Source: QHXN01 sp032162705 | Lineage (GTDB): Bacteria; Acidobacteriota; Blastocatellia; Pyrinomonadales; Pyrinomonadaceae | DNA length: 64,000 nucleotides | Reading direction: 5' to 3' | Assembly (NCBI GenBank): GCA_032162705.1 | Contig: JAVRON010000103.1 | Coordinates: 1-64,000, forward strand | Shown: piece by piece, positions 40,360 to 49,746 of the stretch | Layout of the letters: every line of letters starts with the position of its first letter | Position numbering within the stretch: the first letter of the stretch is position 1 | Program-made: the position numbers and the translations under genes | The notes under the pieces: generated by a model | What the model was told of the DNA's origin: nothing | Databases searched by the model: none | Seen by the model: only the letters and a program-made list of their open reading frames with translations

Positions 40360-42789
40360 GTGGGCGGTCGCGACATTTTTTTCGGGCCGAAGCGAGGCCA
40401 AATCGTGCGCGACAGATTCATCCTCGATTCCAAAGAGAACATCCTCTTCATAGACTTTGCGGGCTTGCACATCGAGAGCCGCGCGCAGGTCGAGGAGATC
40501 GCGCGTCTCGTCGAAGAGTCGGTCGCGGCGCAGGGGCGGCGCGTCTATGCGGTCGTCAACTACGAAGGCACGGAGATGGCACCCGAGATCGTCGAGTATT
40601 ACGGCGAGCGGATCAAGGAGCTGCAAGCGCGCCACGCCATCTCGACGGTTCGCTACTCTTCGAGCGGGCTGACGCGCTCGGTACTGCGCTACCTCGGCGC
40701 TGCGGTTGACCTCGAATCAAACGCCTTCACGACGCGCGACGAGGCCATCCGCGCCATTCGCGAATCAGAGCGACGAGTCCCGACGCGCGCGCCGCTCCCG
40801 CTCTGGGGAATGCTTAACCCGCGCCGAAGTCTGCTCGGCAAGCTCTCGCTCGGGTGGCTCGCGGGCCTCCTCGTCATGGCGGTCGTCTATGCGGCGGGGG
40901 CCGCGCTGTCGGACGAGGCGACACGGTCTCGCGCGTTCAACGTCGCTGCGTCGTCGTCGGCGCTCCTCGCGGGCTGCGCGGCCACCGGCGCGATTCTCTA
41001 CTTCTCCGTCATCAGGCCACTTCGCAGGATGGAGTCTCTCGCACGGAGCCTCGTCCTCGGCGGGGCGTTCGAGCCGATTGAATCCACCGGCGAGGACGAG
41101 ACAGGGCAGCTCGCGCGTGTGCTCAACGAGACCGCCGGGCAACTGCGCCGCGACATCGAGCGCCTCAGCGGCCTCTACCACATCTCTCTGATGATGGGAA
41201 CGGGGACGGAGGTGAGCCGCATCTGCGAGCTTCTGACGCGCAAGACTGCGCGGCTGCTCGGCGCGGAGATGTGCGTCATCATGCTCTGCGACGAGCAGAA
41301 GAAGCGCATCTATGCTCAACTTCCCGCCTACGGCATTGGCGATGACCACGCGCGACTGCTCACGTCCGGCCTTGACGAAAAGAACATCGCCACGCAGGTC
41401 TTCCACACGGGCGAGCCGTACATGACCAACGAGGTCGCCGCCAGCCCGCTTACAATTAACGGCGCGAAACTCTCTGCCGACGCGTTTCTCTTTCGGGATT
41501 TTCCGGGGACGGGCAGCCCGACCGGTCGGGCTTCAGCCGCCGAGACGCTGGGTGTGCGCGCCGTTCTGGCCGTGCCCTTGCGCGCCGGAGAATTACCTCT
41601 CGGCACTCTCATGGTGATGAACAAGGAGGGCGGCTTCGTCGAGGAGGACAAGCAACTCGTGACGATCTTCGCCTCGCAGGCGGCGCAACTGATCGTCAAC
41701 GCGCAACTGTTCGAGCGCGTCCGCCATTCGGAAGAGCAACACCGGCAGATTTTCGAGAGCGCACTCGACGGGCTTTACCGTAGCACAACGGAAGGCCGCC
41801 TCGTCACCGTCAATCCATCGCTCGCTTCGATGCTCGGCTACGGCGCGTCGCACGAGTTGGAAGGGGCAAATCTCTTAGACTTGTTCGCCGACCGCGGGGA
41901 GGCAGACCGTCTGTTCAGTGAGTTGAGCAGGCATGGTCAGGCGCTCGATAAGGAGTGCGAGTTGCGCCGCGGCGCGGGCGATACCCTCTCGACTCGCATC
42001 AGTGTCCGTGCTGTCACAGACGAGTCGGACGGCAAGGTCTATCACCTAGGCATCGTCCGCGACGTGACGGAGCAGAAGCGACTCTCCGAGCAGTTGGTCG
42101 TCTCAGAGCAGTTGGCTGTCGTCGGCGAGATGGTAGCTGGCGTGGCGCATGAGGTTCGGAATCCTCTGTGCGGCATCACGACTACGGTCAGCGCGCTGGC
42201 GCGCCGCCTCGAAGACCGCGAGGAGATGCGCCCATTCGTTGACGTGATTATGACGGAGGCCGGACACCTCAATCACCTGATGGAGCAACTTTTGGAGCAC
42301 AGTCGCCCCGTCCAGCCCGACGGCGACGGCGCGGACTTAGGGTCGTTGATTCGCGAAGTGGTCGGCGAGTGGGGCGTGCAGGCCGAAGCCAAAGGCGTGG
42401 CACTTGCTTTTGAGTGCGGCGAAGAGTTGCCGGGCCTGCGACTCGACAAACGCAAGATGCACGGCGTCTTCGTCAATCTTATAGACAACGCGCTGCATCA
42501 CACCGCGCCGGGCGGGCGTGTCCAGATCGTCGCGACGACGCCGGGCGTGGGTAAGCCCGCGCGTGCCGAGGTTCGCGTCGAAGTGAGGGACACCGGCGCA
42601 GGGATTGCGCCCGACAAACTGTCGAGAATTTTCGATCCATTCTTCACGACGCGCACGACGGGGACGGGCCTCGGCCTCGCCATCGTGCAGAAGGCGATTC
42701 ACGACCACGGCGGGACGATCACAGCTCAAAGCGAGCCGGGGAAGGGAACGGCCTTCGTCATCACGCTGCCGCTGGAGTTCGGACGGTAA
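40360..42789 (+). CDS. Sensor histidine kinase (STAS-like, TM, HAMP, GAF, PAS, HisKA, HATPase)
   Basis: 809 aa. Residues ~20-125 look like a STAS/SpoIIAA-type domain (ENILFIDFAGLHIESRAQVEE). Two TM helices follow (~163-185, ~193-215), then HAMP (~217-265), GAF (~285-450), PAS (~460-580), the phospho-His helix in VAGVAHEVRNPLCGI (~598) and an ATPase domain (NLIDNALHHT, DTGAGI, TTGTGLGLAIVQ). A cytosolic STAS domain before the membrane segment is unusual. Given start is GTG 40360; GTG at 40405 has a better GAGG 8 nt upstream. Stop and next start share a base (TAATG), so it pairs with the sigma-54 activator. Confidence 0.85.
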   Translation: MGGRDIFFGPKRGQIVRDRFILDSKENILFIDFAGLHIESRAQVEEIARLVEESVAAQGRRVYAVVNYEGTEMAPEIVEYYGERIKELQARHAISTVRYSSSGLTRSVLRYLGAAVDLESNAFTTRDEAIRAIRESERRVPTRAPLPLWGMLNPRRSLLGKLSLGWLAGLLVMAVVYAAGAALSDEATRSRAFNVAASSSALLAGCAATGAILYFSVIRPLRRMESLARSLVLGGAFEPIESTGEDETGQLARVLNETAGQLRRDIERLSGLYHISLMMGTGTEVSRICELLTRKTARLLGAEMCVIMLCDEQKKRIYAQLPAYGIGDDHARLLTSGLDEKNIATQVFHTGEPYMTNEVAASPLTINGAKLSADAFLFRDFPGTGSPTGRASAAETLGVRAVLAVPLRAGELPLGTLMVMNKEGGFVEEDKQLVTIFASQAAQLIVNAQLFERVRHSEEQHRQIFESALDGLYRSTTEGRLVTVNPSLASMLGYGASHELEGANLLDLFADRGEADRLFSELSRHGQALDKECELRRGAGDTLSTRISVRAVTDESDGKVYHLGIVRDVTEQKRLSEQLVVSEQLAVVGEMVAGVAHEVRNPLCGITTTVSALARRLEDREEMRPFVDVIMTEAGHLNHLMEQLLEHSRPVQPDGDGADLGSLIREVVGEWGVQAEAKGVALAFECGEELPGLRLDKRKMHGVFVNLIDNALHHTAPGGRVQIVATTPGVGKPARAEVRVEVRDTGAGIAPDKLSRIFDPFFTTRTTGTGLGLAIVQKAIHDHGGTITAQSEPGKGTAFVITLPLEFGR

Positions 42790-44153
42790 TGGCAAACAGC
42801 AAGGAAAAAATCTTAATCGTTGACGATCAGCCGTCCGTCCGCTTCGGCGTGCGGAGCCTCCTCGAAGGCGAGGGCTACCGCGTGGCAGAGGCCGAAGACG
42901 GCGCGCGTGCTCTGGCCGTCATGACGGAGAACGCGCCGCAGCTCGTCCTGCTCGACCTGCGTCTGCCCGACGCGGATGGGCTTGAGCTTCTGCCGCGCAT
43001 CAAGGCCATCGACGACGACGTTCCCGTCATCATCCTCACCGCGCACGGCACTATCGAGACCGCCATCCGCGCGCTCAAAGAAGGCGCGGAGAACTTTCTC
43101 ACCAAGCCTTTCGATTCGGACGGTCTTCTCATACTCGTCGCCAAGACGCTCGAACAGAGCCGCGTGCGCCGCGAGCGCCTGCTCATCGGGCTGGCGCAGG
43201 AGCGCGTCGCCGCCGAGTATTTCATCGGCGGAAGCGAGGCGAGCGTGCGCGCACATCACACGGTCGAGCGGCTCGCGCCGTCCGACATGACCGTGCTGCT
43301 TCAGGGAGAGACCGGCACGGGTAAGGGGATGATGGCGCAGCTCATCCACCGGCTCAGCCCGCGCGCCGAGAAGCCTTTTGTGACGATCAACTGCGCGGGC
43401 CTCTCGCGCGAGCTGCTTGAGTCGGAGTTGTTCGGCCACGAGAAGGGCGGGTTCACGGGCGCGGTCGCGAGTAAGCCGGGGCTGTTCGAGCTGGCGCACG
43501 AGGGCACGATCTTCTTCGACGAGGTCGCCGAGATGGAGCCTTCGATTCAGGCGAAGGTCTTGCACGTGCTTGAGCAGAAGAAGTTCCGGCGCGTGGGCGG
43601 CGTGCAGGAGAAGGAAGTTGACGTGCGCCTCATCGTCGCCACGAACAAGAACCTGCAAGGCGAGATCAAGCGTGGACGCTTCCGCGAAGACCTCTTCTAC
43701 CGCCTGAGCGTCATGCCGCTCACGCTCCCGCCTTTGCGCGAGAGGCGCGAAGACATCCTGCCGCTCGTCGAACACTTCGTCCGTCGCTTCAACCAGAAGC
43801 TCAACCGCCGCGTACAGGGCGTGACGCCGAAGGCCGAAGCGGTGCTACAGAGCTACGAGTGGCCGGGCAACATCCGCGAGGTGCGAAACGTCGTCGAGCG
43901 CGCCGTCATCCTCTGTTCCGGCGACCTCGTCCACGCGAGCGACCTGCCGCTCGGCGGACAGGAGTCCTGGGAAGAGGGGACGCGCGAGGCGGAGGATCAC
44001 TACCTCTCGCTCGACGAATTGGAGTCGCTACACGTCCGACGGGTTCTTTCAGCCGCGGGCGGAAACCTCAGCCGCGCCGCCGAAATCCTCGGCGTCACGC
44101 GCACCACGCTCTACAGCAAGATTCGTAAATACGGCCTCGACCCCTCCCTTTGA
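42789..44153 (+). CDS. Sigma-54-dependent response regulator (NtrC type)
   Basis: 454 aa. Receiver (phospho-Asp in LVLLDLRLPDADG, LTKPFDSDG), AAA+ domain (~145-370: Walker A GETGTGKG, sigma-54 loop GGFTGA, Walker B GTIFFDEVAE), C-terminal Fis-type HTH (LSRAAEILGVTRTTLYSKI). Overlaps the kinase stop by 1 nt, so it is co-translated with its likely partner. The next gene, a TonB-dependent receptor, has a sigma-54 promoter and upstream half-sites, which makes it the natural target (inference). Confidence 0.9.
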   Translation: MANSKEKILIVDDQPSVRFGVRSLLEGEGYRVAEAEDGARALAVMTENAPQLVLLDLRLPDADGLELLPRIKAIDDDVPVIILTAHGTIETAIRALKEGAENFLTKPFDSDGLLILVAKTLEQSRVRRERLLIGLAQERVAAEYFIGGSEASVRAHHTVERLAPSDMTVLLQGETGTGKGMMAQLIHRLSPRAEKPFVTINCAGLSRELLESELFGHEKGGFTGAVASKPGLFELAHEGTIFFDEVAEMEPSIQAKVLHVLEQKKFRRVGGVQEKEVDVRLIVATNKNLQGEIKRGRFREDLFYRLSVMPLTLPPLRERREDILPLVEHFVRRFNQKLNRRVQGVTPKAEAVLQSYEWPGNIREVRNVVERAVILCSGDLVHASDLPLGGQESWEEGTREAEDHYLSLDELESLHVRRVLSAAGGNLSRAAEILGVTRTTLYSKIRKYGLDPSL

Positions 44154-44184
44154 GTCCTGCCGACGGTGTCTAAAGACTAAGCAC

Positions 44185-44223
44185 TGTTCAGCCGGCCTGT
44201 CCAGAAATTGTTCATCCTTGAAC
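44185..44223 (+). promoter_or_regulatory. Likely activator (enhancer) half-sites
   Basis: TGTTCA (44185), TGTCCA (44198) and TGTTCA-TCCT-TGAAC (44209-44223). The last is a palindrome with the same TCCT centre as the site at 34829. They lie ~130-170 bp upstream of the -24/-12 promoter. Confidence 0.4.
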
Positions 44224-44354
44224 GACGCGGCTTTCTCGTCTGATGGGCCGTGTGCCGTTAGTCGTGTGGCCTTCGCGCAAAAACGGGTTGGAATAGTTGT
44301 GCCGGGAAACTATTCAAATCATCCCTTCACTGGCGCGCGCAGGTAATGTGACTG

Positions 44355-44370
44355 TGGCGCGACAGTTGCA
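44355..44370 (+). promoter_or_regulatory. Sigma-54 promoter of the TonB-dependent receptor
   Basis: TGGCGCGACAGTTGCA: GG-N10-GC spacing and TTGCA -12 match. It is ~225 nt before the receptor start, and the 44154-44593 gap has no gene. A perfect palindrome, TGGCGTAGTCACGCCA, at 44379-44394 spans the expected transcription start and could be an operator. Confidence 0.65.
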
Positions 44371-44593
44371 CATCATCCTGGCGTAGTCACGCCATAGTAG
44401 TTTTTCACTCGACCGAGGATACATCACTGTGAGGGCGGCGCTGTCCGCTCGCGAGCGGTCTTCGACGGCTTCAACACTCCCTTTGTCCCGTCCGAAGATT
44501 TGCTCCGGTGTTCTCAACTCGCGCCGACCCGGCCAATGGGCGCGGCTCCCCTGATCCGAAATGACCCCACGTTTTAATCGAAGGAGAGGATTG

Positions 44594-47500
44594 ATGATCT
44601 CACAGAAATGTTTTGCGTTGTTCACGTCGGTCTGCCTGCTGGCGCTCTGTTGTGTCGCCGCGCTCGCACAGACACAAACGACTGGCCGCATCGGTGGCGG
44701 CGTCACGGACGTGAATGGTGCGGCAGTGGCCGGTGCCGAAGTCACGGTGACCAACAAGGCGACCGGCGAAGAGCGTAAGGTGGTCGCCGATGAGTCAGGC
44801 ACATACATCGTGTCGCTCCTCTCTCCCGGCGAGTACCGCGTCGTCATCGCCGCACCGAACTTTAAAAAGGCCGTGTTCGAGACGGTCAGGGTGGCGATCA
44901 CGGAGACGGCTCCGGTAGACGCGCAGCTTGAGGTGGGTGCGCTGACGGACGAAACGGTGGTCGTTAGTGCGGTCGGCGCTGCCTTGCAGTCAGACGCCGC
45001 GGGCTTAGGCCGCGTCGTGGACTCGCGCGCCGTGGCAGAGCTGCCGCTGGCGACGCGCAACTTCACGCAAATACTCAGTCTCTCACCGGGCACGGCCACC
45101 TACCTGCCAGACAATACTTCGGTCGGTCGCAACTCACAGAACATCTCCGTCAACGGCGCTCGCGTCACGAACAACAATTTCCAGATCAACGGCATTGACG
45201 CGAACTCGATGGGCACGAACTCCGCGCCGTCGCTCTCGGTTCCCGCGCCCGAGACGATTCAGGAGTTCAAGGTGCAGACCTCGCTCTACGACGCGACCTT
45301 CGGGCGTTCGGGCGGCGGCAACGTGCAGGCCGTCACCAAGTCTGGAACCAACCAGTTTCACGGCGGTCTCTACGAGTTTTTACGCAACGAGTCGCTGAAT
45401 GCGAACAACCCCTTCCTGAAAGCGGCGGGCGTCGCGCGGCCCGTGCTCAAGCGCAATGTCTTCGGCGGGCTAATCGGCGGCCCCATTCAGAAGGACAAGA
45501 TGTTCTTCTTCGCGTCCTATCAGGGCACGCGCGAGCGCAACGGCGCAAGCCCGATCAACAGCCTCTCGTCGAACATTCTCATCACGCCCGGACTGACGAG
45601 CGACCGCTCGCAGGCGCGTCTCCTCGCGCTCTATAATTCGAGGAACGCCGCGCCAATCACCGCCATCAATCCGACAGCGCTCGCGCTTCTCAACGCGCAA
45701 CTACCGGATGGCACTTTCCTGATTCCGACGCCGCAGACCGCGAACGGTCGGTTCTCCGGCTCAAGCCCTTCGGTGTTCGACGAAAACCAGTTCAACGCCA
45801 ACCTGGATTACCGTCTGAGCCAGACCGACACGCTCTCCGGCAAGTTCTTCTTCTCGAACGCGCCGCAGACGCTCGTGCTGCCGAGCTTCCTCGGGAGCGG
45901 CCCGAACGTTCCCGGCTACGGCAACTTCCAGCAGAACAACAATCGCCTGCTCTCGCTGCAATACGTCAAAGTTTTCAGCCCGACGGTCGTCAACGAAGCG
46001 CGCGTCGGCTACAACTTCATTCGCGTTGACGCCACTCCGCAAGAACCCATCCTCGATTCAGCGGTCGGCATCACGCGCGCGAACGCGTCTGCGTTTCCGG
46101 GACTGCCACTCATCAACATCGGGGGCGCGGGCGCTGTCACCATCGGCACTTCGCCGACGATTGACGTGCGGGCCGTCGCGCCCTCGACCACTCTGGCCGA
46201 CACGCTCTCGATCACGAAAGGCCGCCATCAGATTCGCGCGGGCGGCGAGTTTCGCTACAACGAGAACAACTACGTTTTGAACTTCTTCACGCGCGGACAG
46301 CTAAACTTCCTCACCTTCGACCAGTTCCTCACCGGCAGCGCCTTCGTCTCGGTCTTCGGCAGCGGCCTCGGCAACCGCTCCTTGCGGGCGCACGACTACA
46401 ACTTCTTCGTGCAGGACGATTGGAAAGTCACAAACAAGCTGACGCTCAATGCGGGCCTACGCTACGAGCTTGACCTACCGGCCTATGACACGCGCGGGCG
46501 CATCGCGACCTTCGACCCGTCGCTCTACAACCCGACGCAACTCGTCAACGCCGGCAGCGGTTTCGTACAGGCCGGCAACGTAATCTCCGCATACGATCTG
46601 GCGAGCGTGCCGAACGTGGATAAGCGCGTAGTCAATAGTCGTGACCCGAACAACTTCGCGCCGCGCGTCGGCTTCGCTTACTCGCCGCTCGACAGCGGGC
46701 GGATGGTCGTGCGCGGCGGCTATGGCATCTTCTACTCGCGCACCTCTTTCCAGTACATCACCCTGAACGTGATCGCGCCGCCGACTTTCGTCTTCGGCTC
46801 GCGTGTCGCGCTCACGGGCGTTGACGCAGGGCGTTTCATCCCCGTTGCCGACCCGTTCTTCGCCGCGCCGCCCGCGAGCGCCTTCCCGACTTTCGTGCCC
46901 AACGTCGCGCTCTCAGGTACGTTCTTCGACCGCAACCTCCGCACGCCGTATATGCAACAGTACAACGCCAGCGTGCAGTATGAGCTTTCAAAGGATTACG
47001 TCGTCGAAGCGGCCTACGTCGGCACGCACGGCGTCAACCTGTTCCGCCAGATCGGTATCAATCAAGCGCGACTCGCCAGCCCGTCCAATCCGGTCGTCAA
47101 TGGAGTGACCGGCGCGGTCATCACGACGAACACACCGGCCAACGCCGCCTTGCGCGCACCGTTCCAGGGAGCGGGACTGAACAACTTCTTCCAGAACCAG
47201 ACGACCGCGCAATCGACTTACAACTCGATGCAGTTGAGCCTGACCAAACGCTTCTCGCGCGGGCTTCAATTCCTCGCCTCTTATACTTTCGCGAAGTCCA
47301 TTGACAACGCCTCGGGCCAGGGCGGCGGCCCCGGCACGGGCGGCGTCCTTAACCCCGGCTCGGTCGGCGAGACATCTCCGATTCTCGGCAACCAGCACGA
47401 CAACCGCGCGAACCGCGGCGTCTCAGACTTCGACCGCCCGCACCGTTTCGTCTTCAGTTACGTCTACGATCTGCCCGACCCGATTGGACACGAAGGCTCG

Positions 47501-48028
47501 ACCTTCGCGCGAGTAGTGCTGAACGACTGGCAGCTCGGCGGTATCTTCACGGCGATGTCCGGGCTGCCGATTGATATCGTGGACACGGGTGGCGCGTCGC
47601 TCTACGGTCTGAACGGCGCGGCGCTCTCTCGGCCCAACGTCGTCGGCGATCCGTTTAGCAACGTCCCGGCGGGCTTCTACTTCAACCCGGCGGCATTCGC
47701 GCGCGCCAACGTCGCGGCGGGGCAGGTCATACCAAGCTCCGGCGGCTCGGCCACCGCAGCCGCCGCCGGCACCGACTTCGGAAACGCGGGTCGGAACATT
47801 CTGCGCGGGCCGCGCCAGAACAATCTGGACTTCTCGATCATCAAGCGCTTCGCGATTGACGAGTCGAAGAACGTCGAGTTCCGCACGGAGTTCTTCAACC
47901 TGACGAACCACGTCAACTTCGCCAACCCGATCAGCGACCTCAACGCCGGGGCTGCGTCGTTCGGGCGGATCATCTCGGCCAGCAACAACCCGCGTCTGAT
48001 CCAGTTCGCGCTCAAGCTCAACTTCTGA
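44594..48028 (+). CDS. TonB-dependent receptor, Oar-like (carboxypeptidase-regulatory N domain)
   Basis: 1144 aa from MISQKCFALF (GGAGAGGA ~4 nt upstream). Signal peptide (ends AALAQT), a carboxypeptidase-regulatory-like beta-sandwich (~25-105, VTDVNGAAVAGAEVTVTNK), a plug region (~115-230, LPLATRNFTQIL, INGIDANSMG) and a long beta-barrel ending NNPRLIQFALKLNF. This Oar/SusC-like form is greatly expanded in Acidobacteriota and is thought to import large substrates such as oligosaccharides or peptides across the outer membrane. Preceded by a sigma-54 promoter, so it is inducible. Followed by a heptad element. Confidence 0.9.
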   Translation: MISQKCFALFTSVCLLALCCVAALAQTQTTGRIGGGVTDVNGAAVAGAEVTVTNKATGEERKVVADESGTYIVSLLSPGEYRVVIAAPNFKKAVFETVRVAITETAPVDAQLEVGALTDETVVVSAVGAALQSDAAGLGRVVDSRAVAELPLATRNFTQILSLSPGTATYLPDNTSVGRNSQNISVNGARVTNNNFQINGIDANSMGTNSAPSLSVPAPETIQEFKVQTSLYDATFGRSGGGNVQAVTKSGTNQFHGGLYEFLRNESLNANNPFLKAAGVARPVLKRNVFGGLIGGPIQKDKMFFFASYQGTRERNGASPINSLSSNILITPGLTSDRSQARLLALYNSRNAAPITAINPTALALLNAQLPDGTFLIPTPQTANGRFSGSSPSVFDENQFNANLDYRLSQTDTLSGKFFFSNAPQTLVLPSFLGSGPNVPGYGNFQQNNNRLLSLQYVKVFSPTVVNEARVGYNFIRVDATPQEPILDSAVGITRANASAFPGLPLINIGGAGAVTIGTSPTIDVRAVAPSTTLADTLSITKGRHQIRAGGEFRYNENNYVLNFFTRGQLNFLTFDQFLTGSAFVSVFGSGLGNRSLRAHDYNFFVQDDWKVTNKLTLNAGLRYELDLPAYDTRGRIATFDPSLYNPTQLVNAGSGFVQAGNVISAYDLASVPNVDKRVVNSRDPNNFAPRVGFAYSPLDSGRMVVRGGYGIFYSRTSFQYITLNVIAPPTFVFGSRVALTGVDAGRFIPVADPFFAAPPASAFPTFVPNVALSGTFFDRNLRTPYMQQYNASVQYELSKDYVVEAAYVGTHGVNLFRQIGINQARLASPSNPVVNGVTGAVITTNTPANAALRAPFQGAGLNNFFQNQTTAQSTYNSMQLSLTKRFSRGLQFLASYTFAKSIDNASGQGGGPGTGGVLNPGSVGETSPILGNQHDNRANRGVSDFDRPHRFVFSYVYDLPDPIGHEGSTFARVVLNDWQLGGIFTAMSGLPIDIVDTGGASLYGLNGAALSRPNVVGDPFSNVPAGFYFNPAAFARANVAAGQVIPSSGGSATAAAAGTDFGNAGRNILRGPRQNNLDFSIIKRFAIDESKNVEFRTEFFNLTNHVNFANPISDLNAGAASFGRIISASNNPRLIQFALKLNF

Positions 48029-48029
48029 A

Positions 48030-48110
48030 ACAGTGACGAGTGATGAGTGATAGGTGATAAGAGAAAGCATCTCTTATCTCATCACTCATCACTCATCACT
48101 CATCACTCTG
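48030..48110. repeat. Heptad inverted-repeat element, GTGATGA family
   Basis: The left arm 48030-48063 (GTGACGA GTGATGA GTGATAG GTGATAA GA) pairs with the right arm 48070-48110 (ATCACTC words), with a very short loop. It starts 2 nt after the receptor stop. Confidence 0.9.
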
Positions 48111-48123
48111 CTCGGAGGTTGAG

Positions 48124-49671
48124 ATGATCGTCAGAGACTGGATGTCGCGCCGCGCCGTTCTCTCGCCAGCGAAGGCGGCGCTCGTAGACGCAGCGACCGG
48201 GGCGGCTCTGACCTACAAAGAACTGGACGAGCGCGCAACGCGCCTCGCCAACTACCTGCGCCACACTTGCGGGGTCGTGAGCGGCGAACGCGTCGCCATC
48301 CTCTCGCTTAACCGGAACGAAGTCCTGGAAGCCTTCTTCGCCGCGTCCAAGCTCGCGGCCATTCTCGTCCCGCTCAACTACCGACTGACTCTCCCCGAAC
48401 TGCAATTCATACTCGAAGACTGCGAGCCGCGCGTGATGCTCTACGAGGGCGAGTTCCTCTCGGTCGCCCGCAGCTTGAGCCGCCAGACGGCCATCCGGCA
48501 CTTCATCGCGCTCGACAAATCCGAAGAGCCGGACGAGACCTGCGTCTTTTACGAAGAGGCGCTCGCCTCAGCCGGCGTTGACCCAATCGAGGTCGAGGGC
48601 TTCGACCCGGAAGCACCCGCGCTCATCATCTACACTTCCGGCACGACGGGAAGGCCGAAAGGCGCGATGCTCTCGCACCGGATGCTGACGTGGAACTCGA
48701 TCAATACGCAAATCGGATGGGACATTACCTCCGAGGATGTGACGACCGTCAACGCGCCGCTCTTTCACACGGGCGGCTTCAACGTGCTGACGCTCCCGTT
48801 GCTGCACATCGGTGCCACGGTCGTCATGATGCGGGGCTTCGACGCGGAAGAGGCGCTTGCGGTCATCGAGCGCCACCGCTGCACGATCTTCTTCGGCGTG
48901 CCGACGATGTTCCAGATGATGCTTGAGTCGCCAGGCTTCGAGGCGACAGATTTCTCGTCGCTTCGCTACTTCATCTCCGGCGGCGCACCGTGCCCCATCA
49001 CTTTGATCGGGGCTTACCAGAAGAAGGGCGTGGCCTTCACTCAAGGCTATGGCCTGACCGAGGTCGGCCCGAATTGCTTCAAGCTCTCGCTCGAAGACAC
49101 CGTGCACAAGGCAGGCTCAATCGGCTTCCCTACTTTTCACAGCGAAGCGCGACTCGTTGACGAGAAGGGGCGTGACGTGTCGAGCGGCGAGGTCGGAGAG
49201 CTAATCCTGAAAGGCGGCCACGTCTGCTCCGGCTACTGGCGCAACGCCGAGGCCACGCGCGCCGCGATGTCCGATGGCTGGTTCTACACGGGCGACCTCG
49301 CACGTCAGGACGAGGACGGCTACTACTACATTGTCGGTCGCGCCAAAGACATGATCATCTCTGGTGGCGAGAACATCTACCCGGCGGAGGTCGAAGCCGT
49401 ACTGCATTCGCACCCATCGGTCGCGTCAGCCGCGCTCGTCGGCCTGCCCGACGCGAAATGGGGCGAGACGGCCGTCGCGGCTATCGTCGCCCGCAGTGGC
49501 AGTTCGCCGACCGCCGACGAAATCCTGGAATTCTGTTCGGTTCGTCTCGCGCGCTACAAGATACCGAAGCGAGTCTTCTTCTTGAGCGAGTTTCCCCTGC
49601 TCGCCTCCGGCAAGGTGTTCAAGCGCGCGCTCAGGGAGGAGCTTCAAAAGGAACTCTCGAACGGCGGGTGA
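48124..49671 (+). CDS. Acyl-CoA synthetase (AMP-forming)
   Basis: 515 aa. AMP-binding enzyme motifs: IIYTSGTTGRPKGAMLSH (~160), FTQGYGLTEVGPN (~305), GWFYTGDLARQDEDGYYY (~380), IVGRAKDMIISGGENIYPAE and a C-terminal GKVFKRALREEL with the catalytic Lys. Typical length for medium- or long-chain fatty acid or carboxylic acid CoA ligases. GGAGG 6 nt before the ATG. Substrate not determined. Confidence 0.9.
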   Translation: MIVRDWMSRRAVLSPAKAALVDAATGAALTYKELDERATRLANYLRHTCGVVSGERVAILSLNRNEVLEAFFAASKLAAILVPLNYRLTLPELQFILEDCEPRVMLYEGEFLSVARSLSRQTAIRHFIALDKSEEPDETCVFYEEALASAGVDPIEVEGFDPEAPALIIYTSGTTGRPKGAMLSHRMLTWNSINTQIGWDITSEDVTTVNAPLFHTGGFNVLTLPLLHIGATVVMMRGFDAEEALAVIERHRCTIFFGVPTMFQMMLESPGFEATDFSSLRYFISGGAPCPITLIGAYQKKGVAFTQGYGLTEVGPNCFKLSLEDTVHKAGSIGFPTFHSEARLVDEKGRDVSSGEVGELILKGGHVCSGYWRNAEATRAAMSDGWFYTGDLARQDEDGYYYIVGRAKDMIISGGENIYPAEVEAVLHSHPSVASAALVGLPDAKWGETAVAAIVARSGSSPTADEILEFCSVRLARYKIPKRVFFLSEFPLLASGKVFKRALREELQKELSNGG

Positions 49672-49746
49672 CGGCGACTGCGCTCGCGCCTAACGGCGAC
49701 TGCGCGCGTGCCGCGTCCGCGTGACAATGCTCTTCCAATAAACGAC

